Part shown: one piece after another, positions 1-6,578 of the stretch
Layout: each line of letters starts with the position of its first letter
Numbering within the stretch: the stretch's first letter is position 1
IMG/VR virus record: IMGVR_UViG_3300018481_000007
Location: 1-60,698 of that record
Reading direction: 5' to 3' (one strand)
Length of the DNA stretch: 60,698 bases
DNA from: a virus
Position numbers and translations under genes: made by a program
The notes under the pieces: model-generated
Seen by the model: only the letters and a program-made list of their open reading frames with translations
Databases searched by the model: none
What the model was told of the DNA's origin: nothing

Positions 1-95
1 AGGGCACCTGCATCGGGTGTCGAGGTGACCAGGCAACCCGGCATCCGGCCCACATCAGCGACAGGGACGACGAGTTCGACGAGACCTACCGCACC
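1..95. repeat. 95-bp terminal direct repeat (left copy)
   Basis: These 95 bases are identical to positions 60604-60698. The repeat lies inside a gene that stays open across the join, so it marks the overlap of a circular or circularly permuted molecule. It does not look like a true non-coding terminal repeat. Confidence 0.95.
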
Positions 96-236
96 TACCG
101 GTTCGCCTTCCCGGCGAACATTCCGCAGGACTGGAAAGAGGCATTGAACGAAGTGGCTGAAGACCCGAGAGACATGAGTGAGCAGTGGGCTATCGCCATC
201 GAGGCGATCGGTGGAGAGGCGGCCTCCCGTGGCTGA
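1..236 (+). CDS. hypothetical protein, 3' part (gene wraps from 60369)
   Basis: Reading 60369-60698 and then 96 onward gives one uninterrupted frame of about 156 residues that stops at 234-236. The middle part has a Cys cluster (CYCDGEGTCIGC) that looks like a metal-binding knuckle. The C-terminus is acidic and amphipathic. I do not recognise the family. The start ATG at 60369 overlaps the preceding stop codon, so the gene is translationally coupled to the early operon. The next gene starts with GTG at 229, overlapping this stop. Confidence 0.85.
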   Translation, partial: GTCIGCRGDQATRHPAHISDRDDEFDETYRTYRFAFPANIPQDWKEALNEVAEDPRDMSEQWAIAIEAIGGEAASRG

Positions 237-639
237 CAACGCCCTGCTGTACGCCACCCTCGACCGGGTGATCGCAGCCGCTGCCGACGGCTCCTGGAAC
301 CAGAAGATGTGGGTGGAGATCAACGAGTGCGGGTCGGCGTTCTGCTACGCCGGTCACTACCTGCACTCGCGGGGATGGCGGGCGTGCCGACTGCCTGAGC
401 AGCCGACATGGGCCACCTACGCACTGACCAGGGACGGGGAGATCCTCACCTGGACCGGGATCGGCGAGCGGGCTGCTGCCGAACTCGGGCTCACCCCGGC
501 CGAGGCGGATGCCCTGTTCGAGGAGGAGAACACGCTGGAGCAGTTGAAGGAGATCGTCGACGAGATCGCCAACGGCACCTTCGAGGAGCCCCGCCTCCTG
601 TTCGATGGTGTCGAGTTCTTCCCGGAGGTGCCGTTCTGA
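229..639 (+). CDS. conserved phage hypothetical protein
   Basis: The product has 136 residues from a GTG start that overlaps the upstream stop codon. It resembles small actinophage proteins built around a W-x-Q...CG-x-A-x-C-x-AG core and a C-terminal LGLTPAEADALF segment. The protein at 47099 has a similar W...CCLGVAC arrangement, so the two may be distant relatives. The function is unknown. It is the second gene of a run of overlapping genes (1-2756) that probably shares one transcript. Confidence 0.8.
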   Translation: MADNALLYATLDRVIAAAADGSWNQKMWVEINECGSAFCYAGHYLHSRGWRACRLPEQPTWATYALTRDGEILTWTGIGERAAAELGLTPAEADALFEEENTLEQLKEIVDEIANGTFEEPRLLFDGVEFFPEVPF

Positions 640-866
640 TGCCGTACATCAGCATCAATGGCCAGCGTGCGGACGGCACGCTGATGACCGACGACGAGAC
701 CGATGCCGCCGCCATCCTGGGGCGGGGGCACGGCATCTTCCGCCAGTGCTCGATCGGCTGGCACGCCGAATGCTCCGACCCCCAGGGGACCCGCTGCAAG
801 TGCACCTGTCACGACGAGGGAGGTGCCGAGACACGTGAAAGACGAGACGGCAGCGCGCCACGCTGA
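639..866 (+). CDS. small Cys-rich hypothetical protein
   Basis: The product has 75 residues. Its ATG overlaps the upstream TGA (TGATG). The central stretch has spaced Cys and His residues (C-x5-H-x2-C, then C-x-C-x-C-H), which suggests a metal-binding knuckle. The last 30 residues overlap the next gene and are low-complexity. No family is recognised. Confidence 0.6.
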   Translation: MPYISINGQRADGTLMTDDETDAAAILGRGHGIFRQCSIGWHAECSDPQGTRCKCTCHDEGGAETRERRDGSAPR

Positions 867-1083
867 GATCGCCAGAGAGGCCGAGCACCTGATCAATCTG
901 AAGGAGTGGCCGGACACCATCGCCAGGACTCTCGGTTACGCCGACGCCGGGAACCTCGCCACCAAGTTGAAGGCCTGGGGGTACGTGGCCCTCAGCGAAC
1001 GGTTCAATCGAGTCAACTTCGACGGGCTGGTGGCACCGAGCCACCGGACCGCCTACGAACGCAGAAGGGGAGCAGCAGTATGA
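835..1083 (+). CDS. HTH-like small DNA-binding protein candidate
   Basis: The product has 82 residues from a GTG start preceded by GAGGGAGGTG. Residues about 23-50 (EWPDTIARTLGYADAGNLATKL) have the spacing of a helix-turn-helix like those that read DNA in small terminase and sigma-like proteins. The C-terminus is basic (ERRRG). DNA binding is inferred from this pattern only. The gene overlaps both neighbours and belongs to the left-arm operon. Confidence 0.65.
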   Translation: MKDETAARHAEIAREAEHLINLKEWPDTIARTLGYADAGNLATKLKAWGYVALSERFNRVNFDGLVAPSHRTAYERRRGAAV

Positions 1084-1664
1084 ACGAGGAGCAACCAACC
1101 GACGAGCAGATGGCGATGGCCGAGGCCGCCGCCGCCGTGACCAGGATGGCGTACGACCATGGAGCGGGGGCAATGGTCCTGCACCCGTACGCCGGACCAC
1201 CACCACCAGCGGACTTCTTCCTCTCCCTGATGCGGGAGATGATCGAGGCCGACGGGGACGCGATGGGCTGCATCACCATCGGCTGCGAGAACGACGAGTC
1301 GGGGATGCTCCCGCTCATCGACGTGCACCCGACCGACGCCCTGCACGCCATCCTGCACGCCCGGATGGAGGGCATCCTGCCCAAGATCAACTGGGTGACC
1401 CTGGCGGTGGACACCTACGTCTTCCTGACCGACGACCCGGAGAAGGGTGCGGGATCGGCACGGGAGGCGTTCCAGGCGGGTGACCCCGAAGCCCACGAGG
1501 CACTGATCGCCATCTGCGTAGCCCCGGACGGTCCGGGCTACGACGTGCACCAGACCTACGAGCGGGACGGCGCCCTGATCGAGTGGGGAGAACCCGATGC
1601 TGTGCAGGCGCTGTTCTCCAGCGGAGACGTGCCCTTCCTGATGAACGAGTTGGTGCTGGTATGA
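1080..1664 (+). CDS. hypothetical protein
   Basis: The product has 194 residues. The start is supported by the AGGGGAGCAGC ribosome-binding site and by overlap with the upstream stop codon. The sequence is acidic, with no membrane segment or recognisable motif. It is translationally coupled to the lipoprotein gene that follows at 1661. Confidence 0.75.
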   Translation: MNEEQPTDEQMAMAEAAAAVTRMAYDHGAGAMVLHPYAGPPPPADFFLSLMREMIEADGDAMGCITIGCENDESGMLPLIDVHPTDALHAILHARMEGILPKINWVTLAVDTYVFLTDDPEKGAGSAREAFQAGDPEAHEALIAICVAPDGPGYDVHQTYERDGALIEWGEPDAVQALFSSGDVPFLMNELVLV

Positions 1665-1969
1665 GGGGGCCGATCCAGATCATCGGAGCAGTGGTCATCG
1701 GCGTCGTGCTGCCGTTGACCGCCGCCGGAGCCTGCGGTGCCTCACCCACGGCGGACCGTCAGGGTCCGAACGGGACCCAGCCGGACAACTACCAGGACAT
1801 GCAGCACGTCACCATCTACCGGGGACCTGACACGGTGCCCAACGTGGCGACGTTCTGCATCGGGCAGTTCGGCTTCATCTCCACCTTGAAGGCGGATACC
1901 TCAGAAGGCGGGGTCACCTCACCGGCGATGATTCGCTTCCCCGAGATGGATTCGAGGTGCAGGCCGTGA
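1661..1969 (+). CDS. putative secreted lipoprotein
   Basis: The product has 102 residues. It begins with a short positive N-terminus, a hydrophobic stretch (about residues 5-22) and AAGAC, a plausible though non-ideal lipobox, followed by a polar mature part. Phage lipoproteins can act in superinfection exclusion at the host surface. That role is only inferred here. The ATG overlaps the upstream stop (ATGA). Confidence 0.7.
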   Translation: MRGPIQIIGAVVIGVVLPLTAAGACGASPTADRQGPNGTQPDNYQDMQHVTIYRGPDTVPNVATFCIGQFGFISTLKADTSEGGVTSPAMIRFPEMDSRCRP

Positions 1970-2160
1970 GGCGGGGGTTCCACCTCGTCGACGTCGCCGA
2001 GGGGTTCCGCCCTACCGGTGGACTGTCCTGGTCGTGGCGCTGGGTTGGCACCGACTCGGGCAGGACGGTAGGCATCGCCTTCGTCGGCCAGCACAGGATG
2101 CTGATGGTCCTGTGGCGCACAGTCATGCCGCTCAACACGATGAAGTTGGTGTCGGAGTGA
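1966..2160 (+). CDS. hypothetical protein
   Basis: The product has 64 residues from the GTG that overlaps the preceding stop (GTGA), with GAGGTG upstream. A GTG at 1957 is an alternative start. It is rich in Trp and hydrophobic strands. No family is recognised. Confidence 0.6.
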   Translation: MRRGFHLVDVAEGFRPTGGLSWSWRWVGTDSGRTVGIAFVGQHRMLMVLWRTVMPLNTMKLVSE

Positions 2161-2405
2161 CTCCACACCTGCTGCTGCTGACCAGCGCTGAGGAGGTCGG
2201 TGGACCGCTCATGATCCCGATCGCCAACATCGCCTACATGGCCCCGCTGGGTCACCTCACAACCCGAATCGGTTCGTCGGATCTGGGCACCAGGATCTTC
2301 CTGGTGGATCGGGCCGAGTTCATCGACGTGACCGAGAAGTTCGACGCGATCATCGCGTGCATGGGGGGGCTCGTGATGAAGCCCTGGCCAGCAGTACAGC
2401 GGTGA
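2157..2405 (+). CDS. hypothetical protein
   Basis: The product has 82 residues from a GTG overlapping the upstream stop. It is mixed hydrophobic, without a clear membrane helix or motif. An internal ATG (MIPIANIAYM) is an alternative start. It is part of the tightly overlapping left-arm operon. Confidence 0.6.
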   Translation: MTPHLLLLTSAEEVGGPLMIPIANIAYMAPLGHLTTRIGSSDLGTRIFLVDRAEFIDVTEKFDAIIACMGGLVMKPWPAVQR

Positions 2406-2584
2406 TGGAGTGGGCGATGGTGGTGGTCCTGTCGTTCACCGGCGGGTTCATTGGGGGGTCCTTCGCCTACCTGTTGGAAGCACACTCGCGCCGAGTACGC
2501 CTCGGCGACATCCAGACGAAGGAGACAGATGAGCACAGGACAGGTGAAGGTCCGGTTGCAGGTGACCGCCCAGGCGGGGAGTAG
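2405..2584 (+). CDS. small membrane protein
   Basis: The product has 59 residues. It opens with a single glycine-rich membrane helix (about residues 4-24, VVVLSFTGGFIGGSFAYLL), followed by a charged tail. The final 18 codons overlap the next gene, and the tail there is low-complexity, so the true end could be shorter in function. The role is unknown. Confidence 0.55.
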   Translation: MEWAMVVVLSFTGGFIGGSFAYLLEAHSRRVRLGDIQTKETDEHRTGEGPVAGDRPGGE

Positions 2585-2756
2585 GGAGGTGCTGATTCAA
2601 CGCCTCTATGACCAGGCGGCCGAGTTCTTCGGTGACGAGGAGTTCGACCTCGATGGAGCAGTCGACGTGCGGGCCAGCACGGAGGTCAGCGCGGCGGGCA
2701 AGACTCTGGTGACCATGTGGGAGGGCGACGCCTGGTTCAAGAGCCAAGCGAGATGA
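2529..2756 (+). CDS. hypothetical protein
   Basis: The product has 75 residues from ATG 2529, with GAAGGAG just upstream. It has an alternating strand pattern at the N-terminus (MSTGQVKVRLQVTAQ) and an acidic centre. No family is recognised. Its start lies inside the preceding membrane-protein gene. Confidence 0.65.
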   Translation: MSTGQVKVRLQVTAQAGSREVLIQRLYDQAAEFFGDEEFDLDGAVDVRASTEVSAAGKTLVTMWEGDAWFKSQAR

Positions 2757-2763
2757 TCTGCTC

Positions 2764-3093
2764 GTGAAGGCCACGGCGATACCGCAGCGGTCCCGGGATC
2801 TCGTACGGTCCCGGGACCGTCACCGGTGTGCTAGGTGCGCGGTCCCGGCACCGACCGGGGAGTGGCACCACCGTCGGTCGCGTTCGGTGCGCGACAGCCA
2901 CACCCACTGTGCCTGCAACGGGGTGTGGTTGTGCAGTCCCTGTCACCGCTGGGCTCATGCCAATCCCGAGGCTGCCCGGGAGACCGGCTTCATCCTGGCG
3001 CGCAACTGCGACACCCCCTGGCTGATGCCGTTCAGACACCCGCTGGACTGGCGGGCACCCGACTGCCAGGGTGGGTGGAGTGGGTCAAGTTAG
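2764..3093 (+). CDS. HNH endonuclease-like protein
   Basis: The product has 109 residues from a GTG start. It carries the small-HNH signature: C22-x2-C25, then E33-W-H35-H36-R-R-S, then C57-x2-C60-H61 and HANPEAARETG. The two Cys pairs should hold a structural zinc, and the His residues fit the metal-dependent nuclease site. The gene sits at the head of the DNA-processing module (VRR-NUC, Rad52-like, Cas4-like). It may act in recombination, or like HNH partners of terminases, but the terminase genes are far away. Confidence 0.85.
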   Translation: MKATAIPQRSRDLVRSRDRHRCARCAVPAPTGEWHHRRSRSVRDSHTHCACNGVWLCSPCHRWAHANPEAARETGFILARNCDTPWLMPFRHPLDWRAPDCQGGWSGSS

Positions 3094-3102
3094 GTTGCCT
3101 AA
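3090..3102. promoter_or_regulatory. TTAGN5CTAA operator site 1 (TTAGGTTGCCTAA)
   Basis: This site ends 4 bases before the ATG of the VRR-NUC gene and covers the place where the ribosome-binding site should be. Its centre is the reverse complement of the common early-arm form. Confidence 0.8.
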
Positions 3103-3106
3103 GTCA

Positions 3107-3451
3107 ATGAACGAGACCCAGTTCCTGCAGCGGGTGATCGACACCGCTAAGTTGTACGGCTGGCTGGTCTGCCACTTCCGCCCGGCGCGCACCGAGCGGG
3201 GGTGGCGGACCGCCGTCCAGGGGGACTCCGGCTTCGTCGACCTGGTGCTGGCCCGGGGTGGTCAGGTCATCCACGCAGAGTTGAAGGTGGGCACCAAGAA
3301 GCCCCGTCCCGACCAGGTGTCCTGGGGTCACGCGATCGGTGCGACCTACCGGCTCTGGTACCCCGACGACTGGGACGACATCCTGGTCGAACTCAGAACC
3401 CGTCACCCCAGCGCATCGGCCGACCGCGCCGCTCGTTCTCCGCGCGAGTAA
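3107..3451 (+). CDS. VRR-NUC domain nuclease
   Basis: The product has 114 residues starting MNETQFLQ. It matches stand-alone VRR-NUC proteins: an N-terminal helix, GDSGFVDLVLAR (about 39-50, D45), then HAELKVG (E58, K60) and Q70. This gives the D...ExK...Q PD-(D/E)xK catalytic layout. Such proteins act on branched or nicked DNA in phage recombination. An operator sits directly on its translation start, and no ordinary Shine-Dalgarno sequence is visible. Confidence 0.88.
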   Translation: MNETQFLQRVIDTAKLYGWLVCHFRPARTERGWRTAVQGDSGFVDLVLARGGQVIHAELKVGTKKPRPDQVSWGHAIGATYRLWYPDDWDDILVELRTRHPSASADRAARSPRE

Positions 3452-3653
3452 ACGCCAGAGCCCGCTTCCTGCTGTGCAGGTTGAGATCCAGGGCCGGTCC
3501 GAACCGCCCGGTGAGCCGGGCGTCGAAGTAGGCGGACTGCCACTCCGCACTCACCTGAGCGTCGAACGCCGCCTTGGCTCCGCTCAGCCACACCAGCCTC
3601 TCCAACGGGTCGTGGGGTGCGTCAGAGAAGTCGATGGTCAGCGCTTCGGTCAT
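3393..3653 (-). CDS. hypothetical protein, antisense within left arm
   Basis: The product has 86 residues from ATG at 3653, on the opposite strand to its neighbours. Its 3' end overlaps the VRR-NUC gene by about 59 bases. It has aromatic and Arg-rich helices (LVWLSGAKAAF, RKRALAFTRAENERRGR). It is divergent from the Rad52-like gene. A TACAGT hexamer lies 7 bases before its ATG, so it too may be leaderless. The function is unknown. Confidence 0.6.
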   Translation of the reverse strand: MTEALTIDFSDAPHDPLERLVWLSGAKAAFDAQVSAEWQSAYFDARLTGRFGPALDLNLHSRKRALAFTRAENERRGRPMRWGDGF

Positions 3654-3655
3654 GG

Positions 3656-3683
3656 TGGACACTGTACCTTTCTGCGGTAGAAT
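3656..3683 (+). promoter_or_regulatory. sigma70-type promoter for Rad52-like gene (leaderless)
   Basis: TGGACA (3656-3661), a 16-base spacer and TAGAAT (3678-3683) each match the consensus at 5 of 6 positions. The ATG at 3689 falls where transcription should start, so the message is probably leaderless. Confidence 0.7.
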
Positions 3684-3688
3684 GAGGT

Positions 3689-4291
3689 ATGCCACTGACC
3701 AACGCCCAGATCAAGCGTCTCCTCACCCCCGTCATCCCCTCCCGCGTCGAGCAGGTCCGGGGACAGTCCTACGTCCCGCAGTTCGAGGTGCGGGCCGAAC
3801 TGTCCCGGGTCTTCGGCTTCGGCAACTGGGACTCCTCCATCCACGACATGACCCTCATCTACGAGGAGCCGGAGGAGCGCGAGAACGGCAAGACCTACTG
3901 GAAGGTCTGCTACCGCTGCGCCTGCACCCTGACCATCCGCGACTACGACGGCAACGTCGTCTGCACTCAGACCGAGTGGCACGCCGAGGAGTCTGCACCG
4001 CAGCCCTCCCGTGGTGAAGCCCACGCCCTTGCCCTTACCTCGGTCGAGTCCTACGCCTTGCGCCGAGCCTGCATCAACCTCGGAGACACGTTCGGCCTGC
4101 ACCTGTACCGGAACGGCCAGTTGACCCCGCTGATCAAGGGGACGCTGCAGACCACCGACGACGAGAGCCCGCTCTACGACCCCCAGACCACCCCCACCCC
4201 GGTGCTGACCGAGGAGCAGAAGACCAACCTGGCGAACGCCCTGGGAGCGGTCGAGGTGCCTCAGGAGCCCGCTGAGAGCGTGCCAGCATGA
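3689..4291 (+). CDS. Rad52-like single-strand annealing protein
   Basis: The product has 200 residues. The N-terminal 130 residues follow the Rad52/Rad22 pattern of actinophage recombinases: a V-x-G-Q-S-Y-V-P-Q-F-E-V-R-AE-L-x-R-V-FGFGNWD segment, a strand-rich middle, then SYALRRACINLGDTFGLHLY. The protein should anneal complementary single strands in recombination and replication. The C-terminal 65 residues are a flexible linker rich in Pro, Thr and Glu. A consensus promoter ends 5 bases before its ATG. It is followed by an overlapping small gene and the Cas4-like exonuclease, a typical annealase-exonuclease pairing. Confidence 0.88.
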   Translation: MPLTNAQIKRLLTPVIPSRVEQVRGQSYVPQFEVRAELSRVFGFGNWDSSIHDMTLIYEEPEERENGKTYWKVCYRCACTLTIRDYDGNVVCTQTEWHAEESAPQPSRGEAHALALTSVESYALRRACINLGDTFGLHLYRNGQLTPLIKGTLQTTDDESPLYDPQTTPTPVLTEEQKTNLANALGAVEVPQEPAESVPA

Positions 4292-4563
4292 GGGTCTCCG
4301 CGTACCTGATCGTCGAGCCGATCTATGACTACGCCGGGCAGCGGGTGGTGAGCGGAAAGATCACCGGGGTCCGGCAGCGCAAGCCCTCCTCGATGGACAA
4401 CGAGGCCCAGACGATCTGGCTGCACCTGGAGGTCCCCACCGAACTGTTCGACTCCGCCATCGCCGTCATCAACGTGACCGAGTTGCCGCCCCGCGAGATC
4501 GAGGGCGAGTCCGCCGGTGACAGGCTGCCGAAGGACGTTCCCTACGAGGAGACGCGGCGGTGA
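4288..4563 (+). CDS. hypothetical protein of the recombination operon
   Basis: The product has 91 residues, and its ATG overlaps the Rad52-like stop codon. It is beta-rich at the N-terminus with a charged C-terminus. No motif is recognised. Its position between annealase and exonuclease suggests an accessory role. Confidence 0.75.
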   Translation: MRVSAYLIVEPIYDYAGQRVVSGKITGVRQRKPSSMDNEAQTIWLHLEVPTELFDSAIAVINVTELPPREIEGESAGDRLPKDVPYEETRR

Positions 4564-4724
4564 GCGACACCGCCGAGCCTCACTGGTGGCCCCGGGCAGT
4601 GTGCCCGGACTGCTCCCAAGGCAAGCACCAGGCCTGTGTCGGTAGCGCCTGGGACGATGACACCGACAGCCCAGCCGTGTGCCAGTGCTACGAGCACGAC
4701 CATGATCCGGAGTGGAGCGCGTAG
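4560..4724 (+). CDS. small zinc-ribbon protein
   Basis: The product has 54 residues from a GTG overlapping the upstream stop (GTGA). It ends in TAG, which overlaps the GTG of the exonuclease gene. Cys residues are arranged as C15-x2-C18, C26 and C41-x-C43, with several His (HDHDP), so a small metal-binding ribbon is likely. Tight coupling on both sides and the frame-filling fit support it as real. Confidence 0.65.
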   Translation: MSDTAEPHWWPRAVCPDCSQGKHQACVGSAWDDDTDSPAVCQCYEHDHDPEWSA

Positions 4725-5701
4725 TGGACCTACAGATGTTGTTGCAGGAGCCTCCTCGGCTGATGACGGCCGAGGAGCAGGCCATGTCGGACCAGTTCTA
4801 CGAGGCCGTGCAGTTGGCGACGAACCAGACAGCCCGTAGCATCCAAGCCTCTGGACACCGAGTGGGGGTCTCGGATCTGGGGCACTGCTCCGAGCGGGTG
4901 CGGCGGCACCTGCTCGGAGAACAGGAGCCCGCCACCGACAAGACCGCCGCCTTCATCGGCACCGCCCTCGGGGACCACATCGAGGCCGCGATGACCAGCC
5001 TCTACCCGAACCTGATCCGCCAGTCCGAGGTGACCATCACCCTCTACGGCGACACCGGCACCTACGTGCTGATGGGGCACCCGGACCTGGTCGAGCCCTC
5101 GGGGAAACTGATCGACGTCAAGACCGTCCGAGGGCTGGAGCGGGTGCGGCGCACCGGACCATCCCAGCAGCAGCAGTTCCAGCGGCACCTGTACGCGAAG
5201 GCCGCGCACTCGATGGGCCTGTTCGACGACGACGTGGCCCTCGCTGACGTCAAGGTCAGCAACATCTGGTTCGACCGAGGTGGAGACGACAAGATCCCCC
5301 ACGTCCACGAGGAGCCCTATGACGAGCGAGTCGTCGAAGCAGCCACCGCCTGGCTTGACGATGTGGTCTACGCCTACCAGCAGGGAGAGGAAGCCCGAAA
5401 GGAGCCTCCTATCCAGATGTGCGAGAAAGCCTGCGGGTTCTTCCTGGACTGTCGTGCGGGCCGTGGTGGTCCGCAGGGACTGATCGAGGACAGCGACCTG
5501 CTCGCCGCCGTGGCGATGCACCAGGAGGCCCTGGGGCTGGAGCGGACGGCCCGCCGGTTGAAGGACGAGGCCAAGGCTGCCCTGCAGGGTGTCGAGGGCT
5601 CCACGGGCCGGTTCACGGTCCGCTGGACCAAGGTCTCCGGTGGCCGGGTCGAGTACGACCGGGCCGCCTACATGAAACTCGACGTACGCCCCATCCGATG
5701 A
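4724..5701 (+). CDS. Cas4/RecB-like PD-(D/E)XK exonuclease
   Basis: The product has 325 residues from GTG 4724. Motifs in order are VSDLGHCSERVRRHLLGE with C55; GTALGDHIEA with H85 and E87; GHPDLVE with D121; KLIDVKTV with D131 and K133; QQQFQRHLYAKA; and C-terminal C233-x3-C237-x5-C243. This is the RecB nuclease fold with four cysteines placed to hold an Fe-S cluster, as in Cas4-type phage exonucleases. It should resect DNA ends for the Rad52-like annealase. No CRISPR array or other cas gene is present, so a CRISPR role is unlikely. Confidence 0.9.
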   Translation: MDLQMLLQEPPRLMTAEEQAMSDQFYEAVQLATNQTARSIQASGHRVGVSDLGHCSERVRRHLLGEQEPATDKTAAFIGTALGDHIEAAMTSLYPNLIRQSEVTITLYGDTGTYVLMGHPDLVEPSGKLIDVKTVRGLERVRRTGPSQQQQFQRHLYAKAAHSMGLFDDDVALADVKVSNIWFDRGGDDKIPHVHEEPYDERVVEAATAWLDDVVYAYQQGEEARKEPPIQMCEKACGFFLDCRAGRGGPQGLIEDSDLLAAVAMHQEALGLERTARRLKDEAKAALQGVEGSTGRFTVRWTKVSGGRVEYDRAAYMKLDVRPIR

Positions 5702-5889
5702 AGCGGCTGATGCGGGTCTGGTATCGCACCGACTCGGCACCCAACGTCAGGGACAGCCCCAACGAGGAGTACGTCGGCACGTTCTCCGACCCATTCCCCC
5801 AGAACCCATCGTGGCAGATCGTGGACGTCGACTGGTCCCCACCTGGCGAGGTACAGGTCACCTACCTGATCCCGGCGGACCACCTGTGA
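5698..5889 (+). CDS. hypothetical protein
   Basis: The product has 63 residues, and its ATG overlaps the exonuclease stop codon. It is beta-rich (MRVWYRTD, QIVDVDWSPPGEVQVTYLIP). No family is recognised. Confidence 0.65.
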   Translation: MKRLMRVWYRTDSAPNVRDSPNEEYVGTFSDPFPQNPSWQIVDVDWSPPGEVQVTYLIPADHL

Positions 5890-6002
5890 CCACCCCACCC
5901 GGTCCCGGCTGGGTCGCTACGGCTGCCCAGCATGACTCGTGCGGCCATGATGGCGCCCTCTCTGGCGGCGCTGGCCGGGTGGGGTCTACCGTCCCGGCAT
6001 GA
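5886..6002 (+). CDS. very small hypothetical protein
   Basis: The product has 38 residues from a GTG overlapping the upstream stop, and its own stop overlaps the next ATG. The coupling is regular, but the sequence is Gly- and Ala-rich and unremarkable. It could be a translational relay rather than a functional protein. Confidence 0.4.
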   Translation: MTTPPGPGWVATAAQHDSCGHDGALSGGAGRVGSTVPA

Positions 6003-6316
6003 GCAACCATCACGTTCACTACGCGGGCCTGGACCCTCACCTCCAGGCCCGCTGCTCGTGTGCCAAGAGGTCAGCCATCGGGACTCGCTCCGAGGTCGAC
6101 GACTGGTTCCGCGAGCACGTCCACGAGGTCCAGCGGATCAGGGCCCACCTGGGGTCACGGAACCCCTCGTTGAAGACCCAGTACGCCTGGTTCGTGAAGC
6201 AGGCCGAGGACACCGACAACGATCCCGACGACCGCGCCCTCTGGCGACAGTTGGCCGAGGAGATGGAGCGGTTCCTGGCATCCAAGGAACCGCTCCAGCA
6301 GGACGCCCTGTTCTAG
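5999..6316 (+). CDS. hypothetical protein
   Basis: The product has 105 residues. It begins MSNHHVHYAGLDPHLQARCSCA and is otherwise helical, with a charged middle (DDRALWRQLAEEMERFLASK). It is the last gene of the left arm. Its stop overlaps the stop of the convergent Acb2-like gene. Confidence 0.75.
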   Translation: MSNHHVHYAGLDPHLQARCSCAKRSAIGTRSEVDDWFREHVHEVQRIRAHLGSRNPSLKTQYAWFVKQAEDTDNDPDDRALWRQLAEEMERFLASKEPLQQDALF

Positions 6317-6507
6317 AGGTCGAGCCCCGCGCGCACCGCCGCGTCCTTGGACTCCAACAGTTTTCTGAGCGCCACCGTGGTCTCCGGCCCCGACGGCAGG
6401 GTGCTCTCGATGTGCTTCGCCAGGTCGTGGTACGGCTTGGAGATCGCCTGCAACTTCTCCGGCAGGTGGTCGTAGGCGAAGTAGCGCAGCAGTGGTGAGT
6501 GGTTCAT
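6313..6507 (-). CDS. Acb2/Tad1-hairpin-like protein (anti-CBASS sponge candidate)
   Basis: The product has 64 residues. The sequence MNHSPLLRYFAYDHLPEKLQ, then a helix leading to SGPETTVALRKLLESKDAAVRA, fits the two-helix hairpin family of phage Acb2. Its features are the RYFAY motif near the N-terminus, a ...LA..I...LP.GPE.T.ALRKLLE.KDA..RA core and a length near 65. Acb2 proteins bind cyclic di- and trinucleotides and block CBASS, and some related proteins also sequester Thoeris signals. Family membership is from pattern memory. Binding is inferred. It has a CGGAGCACC ribosome-binding site. Operator 2 lies 58 bases upstream. Confidence 0.75.
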   Translation of the reverse strand: MNHSPLLRYFAYDHLPEKLQAISKPYHDLAKHIESTLPSGPETTVALRKLLESKDAAVRAGLDL

Positions 6508-6564
6508 GGTGCTCCGTTCTAAGTACCTTCTATGTGCCGATCACTTCGCCGGCCCCCAACTGAC

Positions 6565-6577
6565 TTAGACGACCTAA
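6565..6577. promoter_or_regulatory. TTAGN5CTAA operator site 2 (TTAGACGACCTAA)
   Basis: This site lies between the last tail-fibre gene (stop at 6579) and the Acb2-like gene, just after the fibre stop codon on the transcribed strand. Confidence 0.8.
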
Positions 6578-6578
6578 C

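Noticed and set aside
4724-5701. Cas4-like gene as part of a CRISPR adaptation system
   Set aside because: No array, Cas1 or Cas2 is present, and its neighbours are recombination genes. Such exonucleases are common in phages.
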